Source: Tetracladium setigerum
Lineage: Eukaryota; Ascomycota; Leotiomycetes; Helotiales
NCBI GenBank assembly: GCA_031472005.1
Contig: PZJY01000010.1
Coordinates: 682,001 to 746,000 of the forward strand
Reading direction: 5' to 3'
DNA length: 64,000 nt
The position numbers were made by a program, and so were the translations under genes. Shown here piece by piece: positions 23,890 through 35,767 of this stretch (its first letter is position 1; each line of letters begins with the position of its first letter). Below the pieces are notes generated by a model. That model ran no database searches, was not told where the DNA came from, and worked only from the letters and a program-made list of their open reading frames with translations.

Positions 23890-25464
23890 CTTGCTACAAC
23901 GCGATGACCATGTTGTGGTACGTAAAGAGTGTGGTCAAGAAATTTGGGTGCGGTGTATGGTTGGCACCCTTTCGTGTGTTCCCTTCATCACAGAACGCAG
24001 CGGAGAATATCCTTTGAAGATGGTATCATGATGGGTTGTTGGTTAGAAAATTTGGACACGACATCGTTTCCATCGACAATGGCGATTAGTAGCTTGTTCA
24101 ACAGCCACAATAGGGGGAAATGTTTTCTTTTCCCCAATCCTCAAAAGCCAATATTTTGAGCGTAAAGCTTGTGTCGTTCGGATGAAGGTGACTCCGCTCT
24201 GTCTGTAAACAGCAACCGCCGCTACTCAAAACTAGGGGTATGAGAGAGCGATATCAATGTGGAATCATCAGATGCCTCCGACTCTCAAAGTGTGAGCCGT
24301 TCTCGAGCCGATTCATCTTTCCGTCGAGTCTCTCCCGGAGAACCGAAGGCTGCCAGTGCATCCAGGAGGGAGACAGGCCGGCTGCTCGATCCGTTGTCCC
24401 CGGCCAGTCTCAGCTATCCTGCTGCGGTCTTCTTGCCAGCTTTGCAATTGTATCCTCCACAGAATCTATTCATATGTTACTAACATCTGTGGTAGTAGGC
24501 AAAGGAGGCCGCAACGTCGGCGCTTGACAGAGGGGGCGCCCTTGTGGGAACGGTCAATCGATGGCTGGCGTGCAGAATATGGGAGATCAGACGGGAGACG
24601 GACGGGTTCGACGCTGTTCTCAGCTGAATCTGGCAGCGGAGGAGGCGTGAGACAATAAAACATCCCCAGTTGTTTGTATTTCGACCATGACTAGAAAAGG
24701 ACGAAGCGGTAAGCGAAGTGAAATTGACGGGCTGCCTGGCACGTAGTTGAGTAGGGTTAGTGTTGGGGACGAAGGTTGTTGAGAAGGTTGAGGGCGAAAG
24801 AGAAAGCGCGGTGATGATCGAGGATGGTGATAATGGTGAAGGTGATGGCATGGAGTATGGATTAGACGAGGCAAGACCGCGATCTCCTTTCCCTCGCCGG
24901 TGCAGTCGTCTCGCCTTGTTTCCTCTTGGTCTCGCGATCGAGGCGTCTTTTTTGAAGTATATTTTAAGGACGTTAGGAAAATACCTGCTAGGGTACGTAG
25001 GTACCTATGTACCATAAATAGGTTTTGCTTTGGCGCTTGCTTGAATTGGGAAGATGACTCGCATTGAATGGCAATCATGTGATGTGATGCATATGACAGG
25101 TCATCGACCACCGCCGTGGATCCAATTCTGATTGCAAGGTGGTCTTGACACTAAATAAATTAATACCTAGGTACTGTATATACGATTAGACGGGAGATTA
25201 CTTTGCCGGGACATACTTATGGGAAACGCAGGTCAGGAAAACGGTGTATTCTCTGGGTCGTTCTGAACAACAGTCATTTGCAATAGTTCGAGCTTTTTGT
25301 TGACAATGACAAATATTTCCAGGAGCAGAAAAAGAGGTATTTGCAGGCGATGTTGATCCCCGTCAAAGTTGGTTCAATGCGGTTGCTACTTACTAGGCCG
25401 CAGGAGTGTTACCAGTTTCATTTTGATATAATTGGTTTTCAAATGTACTAAGAATAAATTGCTT
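23890..25464. other. Intergenic region with a possible coding remnant
   Basis: On the plus strand from about 24171 to 24460 a Ser/Arg/Asp-rich frame with protein-like composition (SDASDSQSVSRSRADSSF) runs through one in-frame TGA near 24239. No start or splice context fits it, so it may be a decayed exon. The rest holds TACCTAGGTA-type motifs (near 25000 and 25168) and no supported gene. Confidence 0.3.
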
Positions 25465-27509
25465 CTACCCCCTTACAGGAATGCTCTGAGCATTGGAAGT
25501 AAACAATCCCTCGGGATCAAATTGCCTTTTCAAGGCCAACAACCTCGCATAGTTCTGCTCACCGTATAACCTCTCACTCCATTCTGCCTCAGTAAGAGCT
25601 GTGTCGCGATAGTTCGCAAAGCCTCTCAATGGGATACCCCTCGCAGTTTGATATTCTTCAAACGGTCGCATTTGGTTGCGGAGATATGAGATACCTAGAG
25701 TAGCATCAGATTAGTCTGCTGAATACAACCGGCTTGGGGGAGGGTCAGAAATCTGACTCACCATTTTCAGGATAGGGTGCTGTCGAATTGACAGCATTGG
25801 CATCCCACCGAATCAGCCACAGATTATTTCCATGTGCGTAGGAGGTATCGGCATCGGAAATTTCATGTGAAACACCACCCCAAAGATCCAATAGGCCGGA
25901 CTTCCTAAGATCTGTTCGGTCGAAAGAAAATGTCGTATAATTGAATAGGGCGTGGACTGATTCGTAGGTAAGTGGATTATCAGTTGTAACAGTTAAAGCC
26001 TGGCCATAGAATGCTCTTCCAGGTCCTCCGGGTCCACCATTAGGAGCGTTAAGACCACCTGCTACTTGCGTCTCCAGGGTCCAGAATTCGGTTTCGGCTT
26101 TTGTTAACACTGCGGTTGCTGGGAGCCGGGAGAGGAGTGGTTGAAGCTTCCGTTCAAACTCGGAAGGCTTTCCGTAGAAGTACCCTGTTGCAGTCCAGTT
26201 TGTCTCTGGGGCACTAGCAAGTGACCAGCTAAAGAAACCAAAGTTAGTCCTATTATTTCCACCAGAAAGGGCCAGTAACGGGCTCACCGAAGCGCAAGAG
26301 TGTTTGGTGCCTCCCGCAATGCATATTCTTGAATAGCCAAAAGACCATTGACCCACTTTCTAACTCAGAGGTCCCAAGGGAGAGCGTAAAGCTAACAGCT
26401 TTTGCATGAACCGGCTTCCAAGTCTTGGTAGTCATGCTAATAATCACTCCAAAAGAAGAGCCGGCGCCTTGAGCTGCCCAGAGTAGATCGGATCCCTTCT
26501 TTGCATTGACGATGGTGCCATTGTATAGCATGTATTGAACAGCGACAATGTTGTCCATTGGTGTCCCAAGGAAACGAGAAGTCGAGCCTATGTGAAAGCA
26601 GTCAGCCAAAGGTAAGCGAATTGTTCCGAGGAAAACAAACCCCAACCACCTCCAATAGAGGAACCGACGAGACCTACTCTTCCTGACCTGACTATGGGGG
26701 AAAGAAGAATTAGCTATCGCACTTTGTTGGCATTGGTTGGTACATCAGAAGTATGAGCTCCCATGCGGACACAGTTGTGTTTGTGAAGCAGGCGAACACG
26801 ACCGCAGGTTACTCCAAAGTTCTTACCGTGAGGAAAATGGCGGCCTTCGGTATCCCAAAGGTATTTGGCACCTGGTCCCACCCGAACCTATAGAATATAG
26901 AAGATCAGCAAGAAGGGTATGTTGTGAAAGAAAAACAGTCATCGATGAATTCCATGTGTGATAATTGCGCAGAGGGAAAAGCAACACTGGGTAGAAATCT
27001 CGAGTGTCAGGGGTTACGCACTCCACCTCCAAATGTGAAATAATTTGTCTTTTTATCGAACGACATTTGCTGGAAGGCTTGCATGTTCACAACAAGATTT
27101 CCATCATCGCCAAAACCGTAGGCAGCGAATGAGTGTCCACCACCATAGGGGTTGACTTTAACACCAGCGGCTCTGCCACATGCAATTGATGCCGCAAGCT
27201 GTTGAGTGTCCGAGGGATAAACCACTGCTGATGGATTAGCTCTTAGACGAGCCTGCCATGGTGTGGTTTCGGCAACCCTTAAGCGAGACCTATTAGCTTC
27301 CAACAACTCTACGACTATGCTTTTAAATAAAGCTCGCTTTTCGAAAGCTTTAGCGATGAGCACGTGGATTGAATAACGTACCAAGTAATATCTGTTTTCA
27401 CAATCGTACGAATGCCTGAAGTCTCAAGGCATGACTCGAGGCTAGATTGGGCCAAGACAGGCGAGACAAGAACGAGAGACTGCAATAGAAACAGCGATAA
27501 AGAAACCAT
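25465..27509 (-). CDS. Secreted BBE-like FAD-linked oxidoreductase (one-base frame break)
   Basis: Minus-strand exons 27382-27509, 27022-27289, 26827-26887, 26647-26682, 26288-26587, 25762-26228 and 25465-25694; about 454 residues. A signal peptide (LFLLQSLVLVSPVLAQ) precedes the FAD_binding_4 domain: ANPSAVVYPSDTQQL and GVKVNPYGGGHSF, whose His is the expected covalent flavin site. The C-terminal BBE motif is EQNYARLLALKRQFDPEGLF. The second flavin-linking Cys of bicovalent members is not present: the loop reads HGRVGLVGSSIGGG. So a single covalent bond is predicted. Family members oxidise sugars, alkaloids or polyketide products; the substrate is unknown here. One T is missing in a TTTT run at plus 26339-26342, within MVFLAIQEYALRE. 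The acceptor of exon 4 has an alternative 9 nt upstream that is also in frame. Confidence 0.85.
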
Positions 27510-30500
27510 GACTTTAATTGGGAAACCGTATATAGAATGAACGTGTTTGAGCTATTTACTTGGTGGGATTACTGTTCAATTATGTAGCATTTCTATTCTT
27601 TCGTAATTTAAGAAGTATGCCTTGGCATTGTGGATGTCCAAGACTATTACAACGTCTAGAACCCAAGACCCTAAGACCTGCTGCCCCGGGCAGCACCGAA
27701 CAAGAATTAATATGCTTACGAATTTTTACCAAGCAGGTTTCAGTTTCATATTAACTTCAGCGTACAGTACTTGTGGATTTAAAGCTCGGTGGGAAATGAA
27801 CCGAGAAGCGATAACTCTTTCCTAATGCAGCATACATGAAGACAACAGATTTAAAGATTCTGTGGAGATCTTTACCACTCGTGATGGTTTGATGGGTCTT
27901 ATCTCCTGAGCGATTAAGTGATCGGCTTCGTAGCAAGTGGATGGAGCTGCTATGAACTTCACGGAGCTTCTATGCACAGGGTTTGTGAGAAACGATCATA
28001 AGTCCTTCGAGAAAAGCCAGAGCAATAACCCTCTGTAGGGAGCCAGCGTTTCTCTATTGGAGACACTTATTGAGATCCAATCTAGCCAGCATAATAAAAC
28101 CTTGGTCTAACAATACTTTTAACTTTACTTAAATTAAGCCATAAAGATCAATCGCATGAAATACCAGGGTCAAGTTAGTAGCTATAAATTAGGCGATCAG
28201 TGTTAGAAATTAAAATGCCTCATACTAGGTAGGCAAAGATAGATTGAGTGGAGTTAGGTATGATAGAGACAAATGGAAGAGAACAAATAGTGGCTAGGGA
28301 GATCAGGTTCGTTATTACTTTTAATCGGCTGTCCAGGAAGCCCTTCCCATTCTACCCATTCTTAGCCACAAAGCCACGCCCTCAATTGTCTGCTCATCAA
28401 TCAATTGGTACTGCACTCAGTCTTCATCACTCCAAAGAAGGCCCTGCTCCACGCAGGAATGGCTGCAATTGTGTCTTTTACTCCGTATCCCATCGACGGT
28501 GTATGGAACAGGGTGCCTTGGGCAGCGATCAACACAAAGTTTCGACTCCTATATCTCGACAACAGGCTAGTCGAATTTTATCAAAATTTGACAGAAGAAA
28601 GATAAAGTATTTATAACGGGGATCTCAATTCTTATACCAATTGTCGATGTTGGTGAAGAATAAATGTGATTAAAGAAGGGAGTTAGGTGGGTGTCACGAA
28701 CTACTATCCCTTTCGCCGTCAATGTGATAAAGTCATTTGGTATGATATGTATTATTATAGATCTCCCGACTCCTCGGACCACCTTTGTTGTTTTAAGACC
28801 TTTCTTTGTCGCAAGTATCAATCTGTTCAACGCTGGTCTTTCTTGCTCATTGTCTTCTTGATGGAACCAGCGGCTGTGAAATGACGATAAGCTTTATTAC
28901 TCGGTCAACTGCCCAAAAAGGGACAATATCCGCTTTTCGAACGAAAAAATTGCTTGTGTACTATATGATACATATCTAATCTGTACTGTCACGTTACTCT
29001 GATCTATCAGGCTACTTAGTACACGATTTATGTTTACTAGTTGCTCATTCTGACTACATATTTCATTGCAAGGTCAGGGTTTGACTCTTTGTCAGATGAA
29101 CTTCTTCGAGTTACCACCGATACGTGTTTTAAAGTAAAGCAGAAGCCTCGACGTAAGTATAACATTACATCCCGCCAACCATCCGTTCGAAATTCTTCCA
29201 ATGTGAATACAATTTATCCATTTTCCGCAGATAGGATGGTCACAAAACAGGAAAGCATGACATGTAGAAGCATATAAGCATAACCCTCAGGTAGAAACTC
29301 TGTAGACCTGTCTCAAGTGCTGCCTCCAATGATCCTTCCCCAAGAATCCATTCTGATTCCTGGGACAGTCAGAGAAATGACAATTATATCTCTTCACACT
29401 GGAATGCGATATTTGATGGCGCTGCAGCTCGTATGGTCTCCTGTAAGAGGTTGCACATCCATTCATGTCACACGGAAATCAAAGAGCGCTACCAACTGAA
29501 TCTGATTAGCCCGAAGATAACTGGAGATGAGAGTTACGAGAGACGGTGAGGCTTACATGCATTAAGATAGGCGGTCCTTGAGAAGCAGGTGAAGGATTGT
29601 TCTGACGATGATCAACTGGAGAGGATCAAGGTGACATATCAGCAAGTCGAACGCATGTGAAGAGACTGATAGCTCACAACGAGAGGGCCAAAAAAGAGCT
29701 ACTACTCGTGACGGCGAAGGACGATAGATCCAAAGCAGGGGATCTTCAAGAGGCAGTTAGTTTCGTCCCACCCCATTTAAAATCAACTCACGATAGTATG
29801 CGAGGTACGGTTATCATCATATCAATATGAATGGTGCTGGGCTGGAGTTCGAGGTCGCAATGGAGAAAATTGTCGAGGTTGAAGTCTTCGTTAGGATCCC
29901 CTCGAAACGTAGGACTTGCCTCTCTGAGCAGCCCGGAGCCACTATGTTTTGTCTGATTTTGATCTTCGCTATTCTTTAGGGCACTCTCGGTTCGAGAATG
30001 CGTAGATGTGTCGGCATCCTTTGCAAACTCCCACTCCAAAGCCGCGTCCATCTCGAATGTGAGGTTATCGAGCAAAGAATTCTCCGACTCAAGCCCAGCC
30101 ATGACTCCTCTCATATCACTCTCCTTCCTAGCGTGCCCAGTTCGCGACCAGTATCTTCTCCAGCATCCTCCTCGGTATCTTAGTAGAGGTATCTTCTTTA
30201 TCCGATCTTGCAGTATGGTTCAAAACTGGAGATCATCTGAGGAGCAGTACTCATTTAATTCGAGGCAAACGGGCACACAACTTCAGAGCTTGTGGGGTTA
30301 TGGGTCAATAAGCGAGATCTTCTACAAGCTCTGGCCCAAAAGCAACGGATCGGGACCTACGACTTACATCAAATTCTTCTTGGAACGGCGACGGGCATAG
30401 GGGACTCCATGGCAAAACATTTCAAACTTCTTTCTCTGGGCACTATGAAGTATTGCCAGTGGAATTCTAGGGTACTGGCATATTTGAGATCTTGGTGATC

Positions 30501-32145
30501 TTAGTTGTGCCTCGAGATCATTCAAGCTGGTTGTTCAGCTAGATGAACGCTCGGCGACGGCAAAGCTGTATGCTTTGGGCGGGCCAAGTGAATAATGGGG
30601 GTCTAGCAAGTGAGAATTGAATATAGGTCTCCGTCTCTTAAAATCTCAAGGAATAGCACCGACTCACTGGCCATATACCTTATCACGAAGCTTTGTTGTC
30701 ATATGCCCTATCCTGATATCACATGCACATACCCCTAGCGCTTGCCAATCAAGTCTAATAAGACTTTTATGCAGGTATTGTTGGGCGACTGAACCAGCCC
30801 TTCGAAGTGAGGAAGGAAAGAAGGCCTAGCCAGCGTTGCTACAAACCATACTATATATCGAGTCTTGAGGGCTGACCTCTTCTTCTCCCCCTGTATGCAG
30901 GATATGTCGGCGAGGGCACCCAGCAGAGCCGCCCTTTGTTCCTGCAGTTCGCTTATACTCTAGTAAGCAGCAGCGACGTACTGTGACCACCTGCACAACT
31001 TGATCGTTTTAACATACTGTGATTTCCAACATTGTGAAGATATAATACAACGATTCTTACACACAAATCATTTCACATATTATAAATTTATAGATTTGAT
31101 TCATGTATAATAATATTAACATTACTCATTTAATTTTCTTTAGAGCACGTTAGTTCTACTCTACTCTTTATTTTTGATCAATATTTTCTCCGAGACTTTT
31201 GGCGTGACGTTTACTGCCTGTAGGTACGTACCTAATTAGTCTCGTGCAGCACTATGACTTCGGCTAATGAGACGACTGCAAGACAAGGCTAGTGAGAACC
31301 TTAGCGAGAACCTCGGTGACGGAGCAACGTCACTCCGGGGGTTGTTGGACTTGGTGCAGTTTCATCCTACTGTAGGAATATCCAAAGACTATTTTGACTG
31401 CAAACAACCGACAAACCGACTACTGCTCAGTGCTCCGTTACACCAGGGCTCATAGCCGTTTTCCAGTCCAGAAAAAAGTGGTTCGTAGTGTCCTAATATC
31501 TAGTTTCCAGTTTGGACTATCTTGGCATGGTTGAATCGCTCAAAGTCGAAGATGTACTCCGTATTAATGCAGGCGCTATTGGACGTAGACCACGCTCACA
31601 ATTTGTTAGATTCATGCATCATTTGCTTTCCATCAACCTTTCGTCTCATATTACCCTCGATTTTCGCGACGCTAGATACAGGAGTTAATATTTCAGTTGA
31701 AATAATCTGAAAAACATTTGATTGTTGACCAGTCTTTACGAAATCTGGAACGATCATAGCTAACAAGCGAGGTCTATGAGACAGTAGAATTGGCTCAAGT
31801 GATGGCTTCTTTTCCTTCCATCAAGGTAGGTTCTCACTCTACTTTACGCACATATTCTGCCAAATGTTTCATTATTATGTGAGAAACCGAGCAGATATTT
31901 TTGCTTGCTAAGCGCTTAACCAAACGCAGGAAGTGCTGACGTCAATCCTTTACAAATGAGCACTATCGCCGAACGCAATGGCCGAAAATGTATCATGAGA
32001 AAGATCTTATGGGTATAAGATCTTCTTGTCCCGCTTTGCCTCAGCTACCTCTCTCTGACAACTCTCTCATCATTGTTGCGAGTCAACGTATTATTACTTT
32101 ATTCAGTTACAATTCCCTCAATTTCACAATCTTTAGACTATCGCG
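27510..32145. other. 4.6-kb gene-poor interval with weak coding traces
   Basis: No gene can be assembled. Weak traces: a plus-strand charged, helix-like stretch at about 29,565-29,760 (VLEKQVKDCSDDDQLERIK, broken by stops) and the minus-strand frame at 29788-30114. From about 31,020 to 31,190 the sequence is strongly AT-rich. The interval may hold decayed genes or transposon debris. Confidence 0.35.
29788..30114 (-). other. Possible remnant of a hypothetical protein
   Basis: A 108-codon minus-strand frame with natural-looking acidic composition (NSLLDNLTFEMDAALEWEF). Continuing upstream requires a change of frame near 30115-30170, and no splice sites explain it. It could be the C-terminal exon of a decayed gene or chance. 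No family recognised. Confidence 0.25.
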
Positions 32146-33207
32146 ATGTCAGTCCCCAAAACAATCAAAGCCATTACTTTGGCTGCTGGCAAAGGTTCCA
32201 TCCAAAGTATCTCAACTCCCCCACTTCGCCCTTCTTATCTCCTTGTCAAGGTTCACTCAGTCGCTCTGAATCCTACAGACTGGAAGCACATTGCTGGCGG
32301 GCGTGGGGCCGAACCCTTCAGTATAGTCGGCTGTGACTTTGCTGGCGAGGTTGTTCAAATTGGCGATCAAGTTACGAAGCCTTTCAAAGTAGGAGATAAA
32401 GTCTTCGGATGTGCTCACGGCTCCAACTCGTCCGAGGGGTACGATGGTGTTTTTGCTGAGTACGCTGCTGTGAAAGGAGACACGACTATGAAGCTCCCAG
32501 AGAACATTAGTTTTGAGGATGCTTCTACCATTGGACTGGGTGCTATCACTGTTGGCCAGGGTCTCTTCCAGAAGAATAAAGGCCTTGGGCTTAGGCTGCC
32601 GGGCGATGGGAATGGCAATGAAGAATGGGTTTTAATCTATGGTGGAAGCACGGCAACCGGAAGCTTGGCTATTCAGTACGCAAAACAAGCTGGATACCGG
32701 GTCGTCACTACTGCCTCTCCACATAATCACGAGCTCGTCAAGTCTCGGGGAGCTGATGCTGTCTTCGACTATAGGGACTCTTCCTCGGCATCACAAATTC
32801 GAGAGCTCACAGGCAACAAGCTTAGGTATGCTTGGGACACCAATGGCGATGACGCTTCAGCCAAGTTCTGCGCAGATGCTCTTTCGAGTGAGGCAGGCGG
32901 ACATTTCGGAACCATTCTCATGAACAAGGCTCCTCGAGACGACGTCAAGACTACCGGCACCCTTATGTACACCGTCTTCGGGGAGAGTTTCTCGAAGTCT
33001 GGCAGGGATTTCCCCGCCATCAAGGATGATTTCGAGTTCGGGAAGCAGTGGTTCAATCTGACGGAGAAGCTTGTGGCAGAGGGCAAGGTGGTTGCACATC
33101 CCGCCAAGGTCGGAAGTGGTGGGCTCGAGGGTGTTTTGCAAGGTCTTGAGGACATGAAGAACGGAAAGGTTTCCGGACAAAAGCTTGTCTATAACATCCA
33201 TGCATAG
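32146..33207 (+). CDS. Zinc-independent MDR / trans-acting enoyl reductase-like protein
   Basis: A single exon of 353 residues, intact. An N-terminal GroES-like fold (VALNPTDWKHIAG, GCDFAGEVVQIG, DKVFG) is followed by a Rossmann fold with the NADPH loop VLIYGGSTATGSLAIQYAKQAG. No structural-zinc Cys cluster is visible. The arrangement matches the medium-chain reductase subgroup of LovC/ToxD-type trans-enoyl reductases, which work with highly reducing polyketide synthases, though many members are simple quinone or enone reductases. An SDR gene follows 573 bp downstream on the same strand. No synthase is present in the window, so a polyketide role is only a possibility. Confidence 0.85.
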   Translation: MSVPKTIKAITLAAGKGSIQSISTPPLRPSYLLVKVHSVALNPTDWKHIAGGRGAEPFSIVGCDFAGEVVQIGDQVTKPFKVGDKVFGCAHGSNSSEGYDGVFAEYAAVKGDTTMKLPENISFEDASTIGLGAITVGQGLFQKNKGLGLRLPGDGNGNEEWVLIYGGSTATGSLAIQYAKQAGYRVVTTASPHNHELVKSRGADAVFDYRDSSSASQIRELTGNKLRYAWDTNGDDASAKFCADALSSEAGGHFGTILMNKAPRDDVKTTGTLMYTVFGESFSKSGRDFPAIKDDFEFGKQWFNLTEKLVAEGKVVAHPAKVGSGGLEGVLQGLEDMKNGKVSGQKLVYNIHA

Positions 33208-33780
33208 GTAGAGTGGAATGCTACATTTCGGCAAACGCAGACGAATGGAAATTATTGAACGAGCAAATATCTGGACCTCCCAGGTTTCGTGCATGTTCCC
33301 TCTGCTTCTGTACCTGCTGTCCACAGCGCTGATGCGGCAGATGTGTGCTCAGTGACGGATTTAGTGGAAATATTATTATTATGCAAGTGCGGCTGCCAAA
33401 GTTCGAGACAGCCGGCAGTTGTTGGTAGTAGGTTGTGTTGATTCTTTGCCATCGGAGTCGGCGTATTGGTTGATCCGCATGATTTCAAATATTCAGCCCC
33501 TTCCAGAAAGTAGGATGCTACTGTGTATACCTAGGTAGACTGTGAAACTACTCTATATGGGGATTCCGCCAACAATTCGGATGCGTGATCAAAGTTCCCC
33601 CGATACTTGGGATATGTAGGTCGATATATCTCCTATACATTAGCTCAAGCTGCAGCAGGTATCTACCGAGTTCGACACCCGTCAATCAACTCCTTCTCTC
33701 CTTTCATTCTCGTCTTCCCCACTCGTACCCCATCCATTTGATAAAAAAACAATAACGAAGTTTCTTCCATATCAGCCAAG
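33208..33780. promoter_or_regulatory. Intergenic region MDR / SDR
   Basis: A 573-bp stretch between two co-directional redox genes. It includes an ATACCTAGGTAG motif near 33527-33540 and a short pyrimidine-rich leader before the SDR start. No gene seen. Confidence 0.45.
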
Positions 33781-34878
33781 ATGCCTGGACTAAAGGGCAG
33801 CATTCTCATCACCGGTGCCAATGGTGGCCTAGGTAGCGCCTTCGTTTCGAACTTTCTCAAATCCACCTACGGCCGCCAATACCGTGGTCTCTACCTCGTC
33901 CGCAACCCTTCCACAGCGACTGAACTCAAGGCCGTTCTAAAATCGGCTCCAGAGTCGCATACCTCGGAAATTTTGTCTATGGACCTTTCGAGCTTGCAGG
34001 GCATTCGCGATCTCGCAGCCAATATCAACTCCCGCGTCGCAAATGGGACCCTCGAGCCACTCCGAGCAGTGGTTCTCAACGCTGCATTCCAGGAAGCTCA
34101 TGGGGGCACATCAAAGCCTCTCACCTTCACAAAGGAGGGTTATGAGGCTCACTTCGGAGTCAATTACCTGGCAAACTTTCTATTCATCCTCTTGATCTTG
34201 CGAAGTATGGACAAAAGCCACGGGAGAATCGTCGTCGTATCGAGTACAGTTCATGACGTGCACGACAAGGCTAATGCGACCGTTGGTGCCTTTAATAAGG
34301 AGGAGTACCAGACGGTTTTGAAGGATACACAGGCTCTAGCTAAGGGGATTGAGTATACCGATGACGGGTTCAAGGCTGGGGTGAGACGGTATGGTGCCAG
34401 CAAGACTTTACTCGTCATGTTCATGTAAGACACATCTTGATTGATCGTCTACCTCGGTACCCTAATGATCTATAGGTATGAGCTTCAGCGCCGCCTGAAT
34501 GCTGATTCTGCCCTTTCCAATATTTCTATATTGGCGGTCGACCCCGGTCTCATGGGCGGCACTAAGCTCGTCAGAAATGGAACAATGATTATCAAAATCA
34601 TCTCTCAGGTTGCTTATCTCTTTCAAGACGTAATAGTCTGGCTAATGCCTAACGGATCGCTCCGGTCACCGAAGAAGTCTGGAGGGGACCTACTGCGTGC
34701 ATCGTTTGACGAGAAGGAACTGGGAGAACATCCAAAAGCTGTGTATTTGAATGGGAGCGAACCGAAAGTGTCCGGAAGTGAGGCAAGGGACGAGGAGAAG
34801 CAGAAGAAACTTTGGATGGACAGTCTAAAGCTTGCAGACATCAAGGAGGGCGACACAGTATTGCAATCTTGGAACTGA
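33781..34878 (+). CDS. Short-chain dehydrogenase/reductase
   Basis: Exons 33781-34424 and 34476-34878; 348 residues, intact. The NAD(P)-binding TGANGGLG is near the N terminus. LNAA takes the place of the usual NNAG-type motif, VVVSST carries the catalytic-Ser region and YGASK is the active-site Tyr-x-x-x-Lys. VDPGLMGGTKL follows just after the intron. The length and the extended C terminus fit the classical/extended SDR group related to retinol dehydrogenase and protochlorophyllide-reductase-like fungal proteins. Substrate unknown. It may act with the upstream MDR reductase, on proximity only. Confidence 0.88.
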
Positions 34879-35767
34879 GCAGTTTGGAAGGAGTTACAAA
34901 GCAGGCAGGTTGGAGTTTTCGTCTATGTTTTTGTATTTATGCTATACGGGGTTCTGTTTTTATTCTCGGGGCTGCTCAACATCCGCTCTTTACTTTGATT
35001 TAATTCATCTATACTCAACCAAATTGTTGAGTTGCGCAGTCCTTTGAGAATTTATACTGCCGAAGTCAAGACCTGGTTGATCCCAGCGATCACTCCATCA
35101 GCATTGGGGTCATGAGAAGCCCAAGCGGTTACTTTCCCACCCGTAGGTATAGCCCAACTATATAAGTTGATAAGTAATCCTGCAGCAACAAAGGGTTCGC
35201 TATGTGAGGCGATGTATATATACTAACTAGTTATGTGAGCTAGGTCGAGAGTCTACCTGTCACCTGCCTTCCACAAGAGCCTCCGCATGAGACCGCCGCA
35301 AAATCAACTGTCGACTCTTTCTTTCCAGAAGATTCAATATACTCCTATTTTTTAATGAAGCTGCCAGGTGGTCTTGATATGTTCATCAGTGATGCCGATT
35401 GCCCCTTGATGCACTAGTGCGGAAAAGGGTACTAGGAGCTAGCACTTACTGAAGCTAGCACTAGCTAATCGGCTACTAATAAAATAATAATAATAATAAC
35501 AATAAGATAAATAATCGTAATAAAAAGTATATCTAGAATTTGCTAAGGCTACAGTAGGTGTGTCGAGGCTAAAAAACTTTTTGTTAGACGCCGCACTTTT
35601 CCAAGTTACGCTCTATCGGCTTATTAATAGCTTAGCTTCTAGAATCTTCTTTAGACCAATAAAAACCTAGTACAATTTTGAATTTTATATACTCTCGCAT
35701 CGCTAGGTTGCAACCTCATAAGCAGAGCTTATTAAGGCATTTGAGCAAGAAGACAACTTATGTAGAA
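34879..35767. other. Intergenic, AT-rich, with a dispersed repeat copy
   Basis: Contains TAA/ATA-rich sequence at about 35,470-35,520 and one copy of a dispersed repeat (listed separately). No gene other than the bZIP start at the right edge. Confidence 0.45.
35583..35707 (+). repeat. Dispersed repeat, copy A
   Basis: Shares an ordered set of blocks with 38808-38970: GCACTT..TCAAGTT/CCAAGTT, CTATCGGCT, AGCTTCTAGAA/GGCTTCTAGAA, CTTCTTTA..AGAC, ACTCTCGC..CGCTAG. Copy A has T or A at several places where copy B has C or G, as expected for the more RIP-mutated copy. Type of element unknown. Confidence 0.6.

Noticed and set aside
24480..25111. Ser/Pro-rich minus-strand frames of 123 and 163 codons
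   Set aside because: Low-complexity composition from polypyrimidine DNA; no consistent gene structure.
28567..28830. 87-codon minus-strand frame with basic composition (KKGLKTTKVVRGVGRS)
   Set aside because: Isolated, without a recognisable family or splice partner; left within the gene-poor interval.
30292..30498. Plus-strand frame reading DLLQALAQKQRIGTYDLHQI
   Set aside because: Suggestive but short, and overlapping a different open frame; not enough to call a gene.
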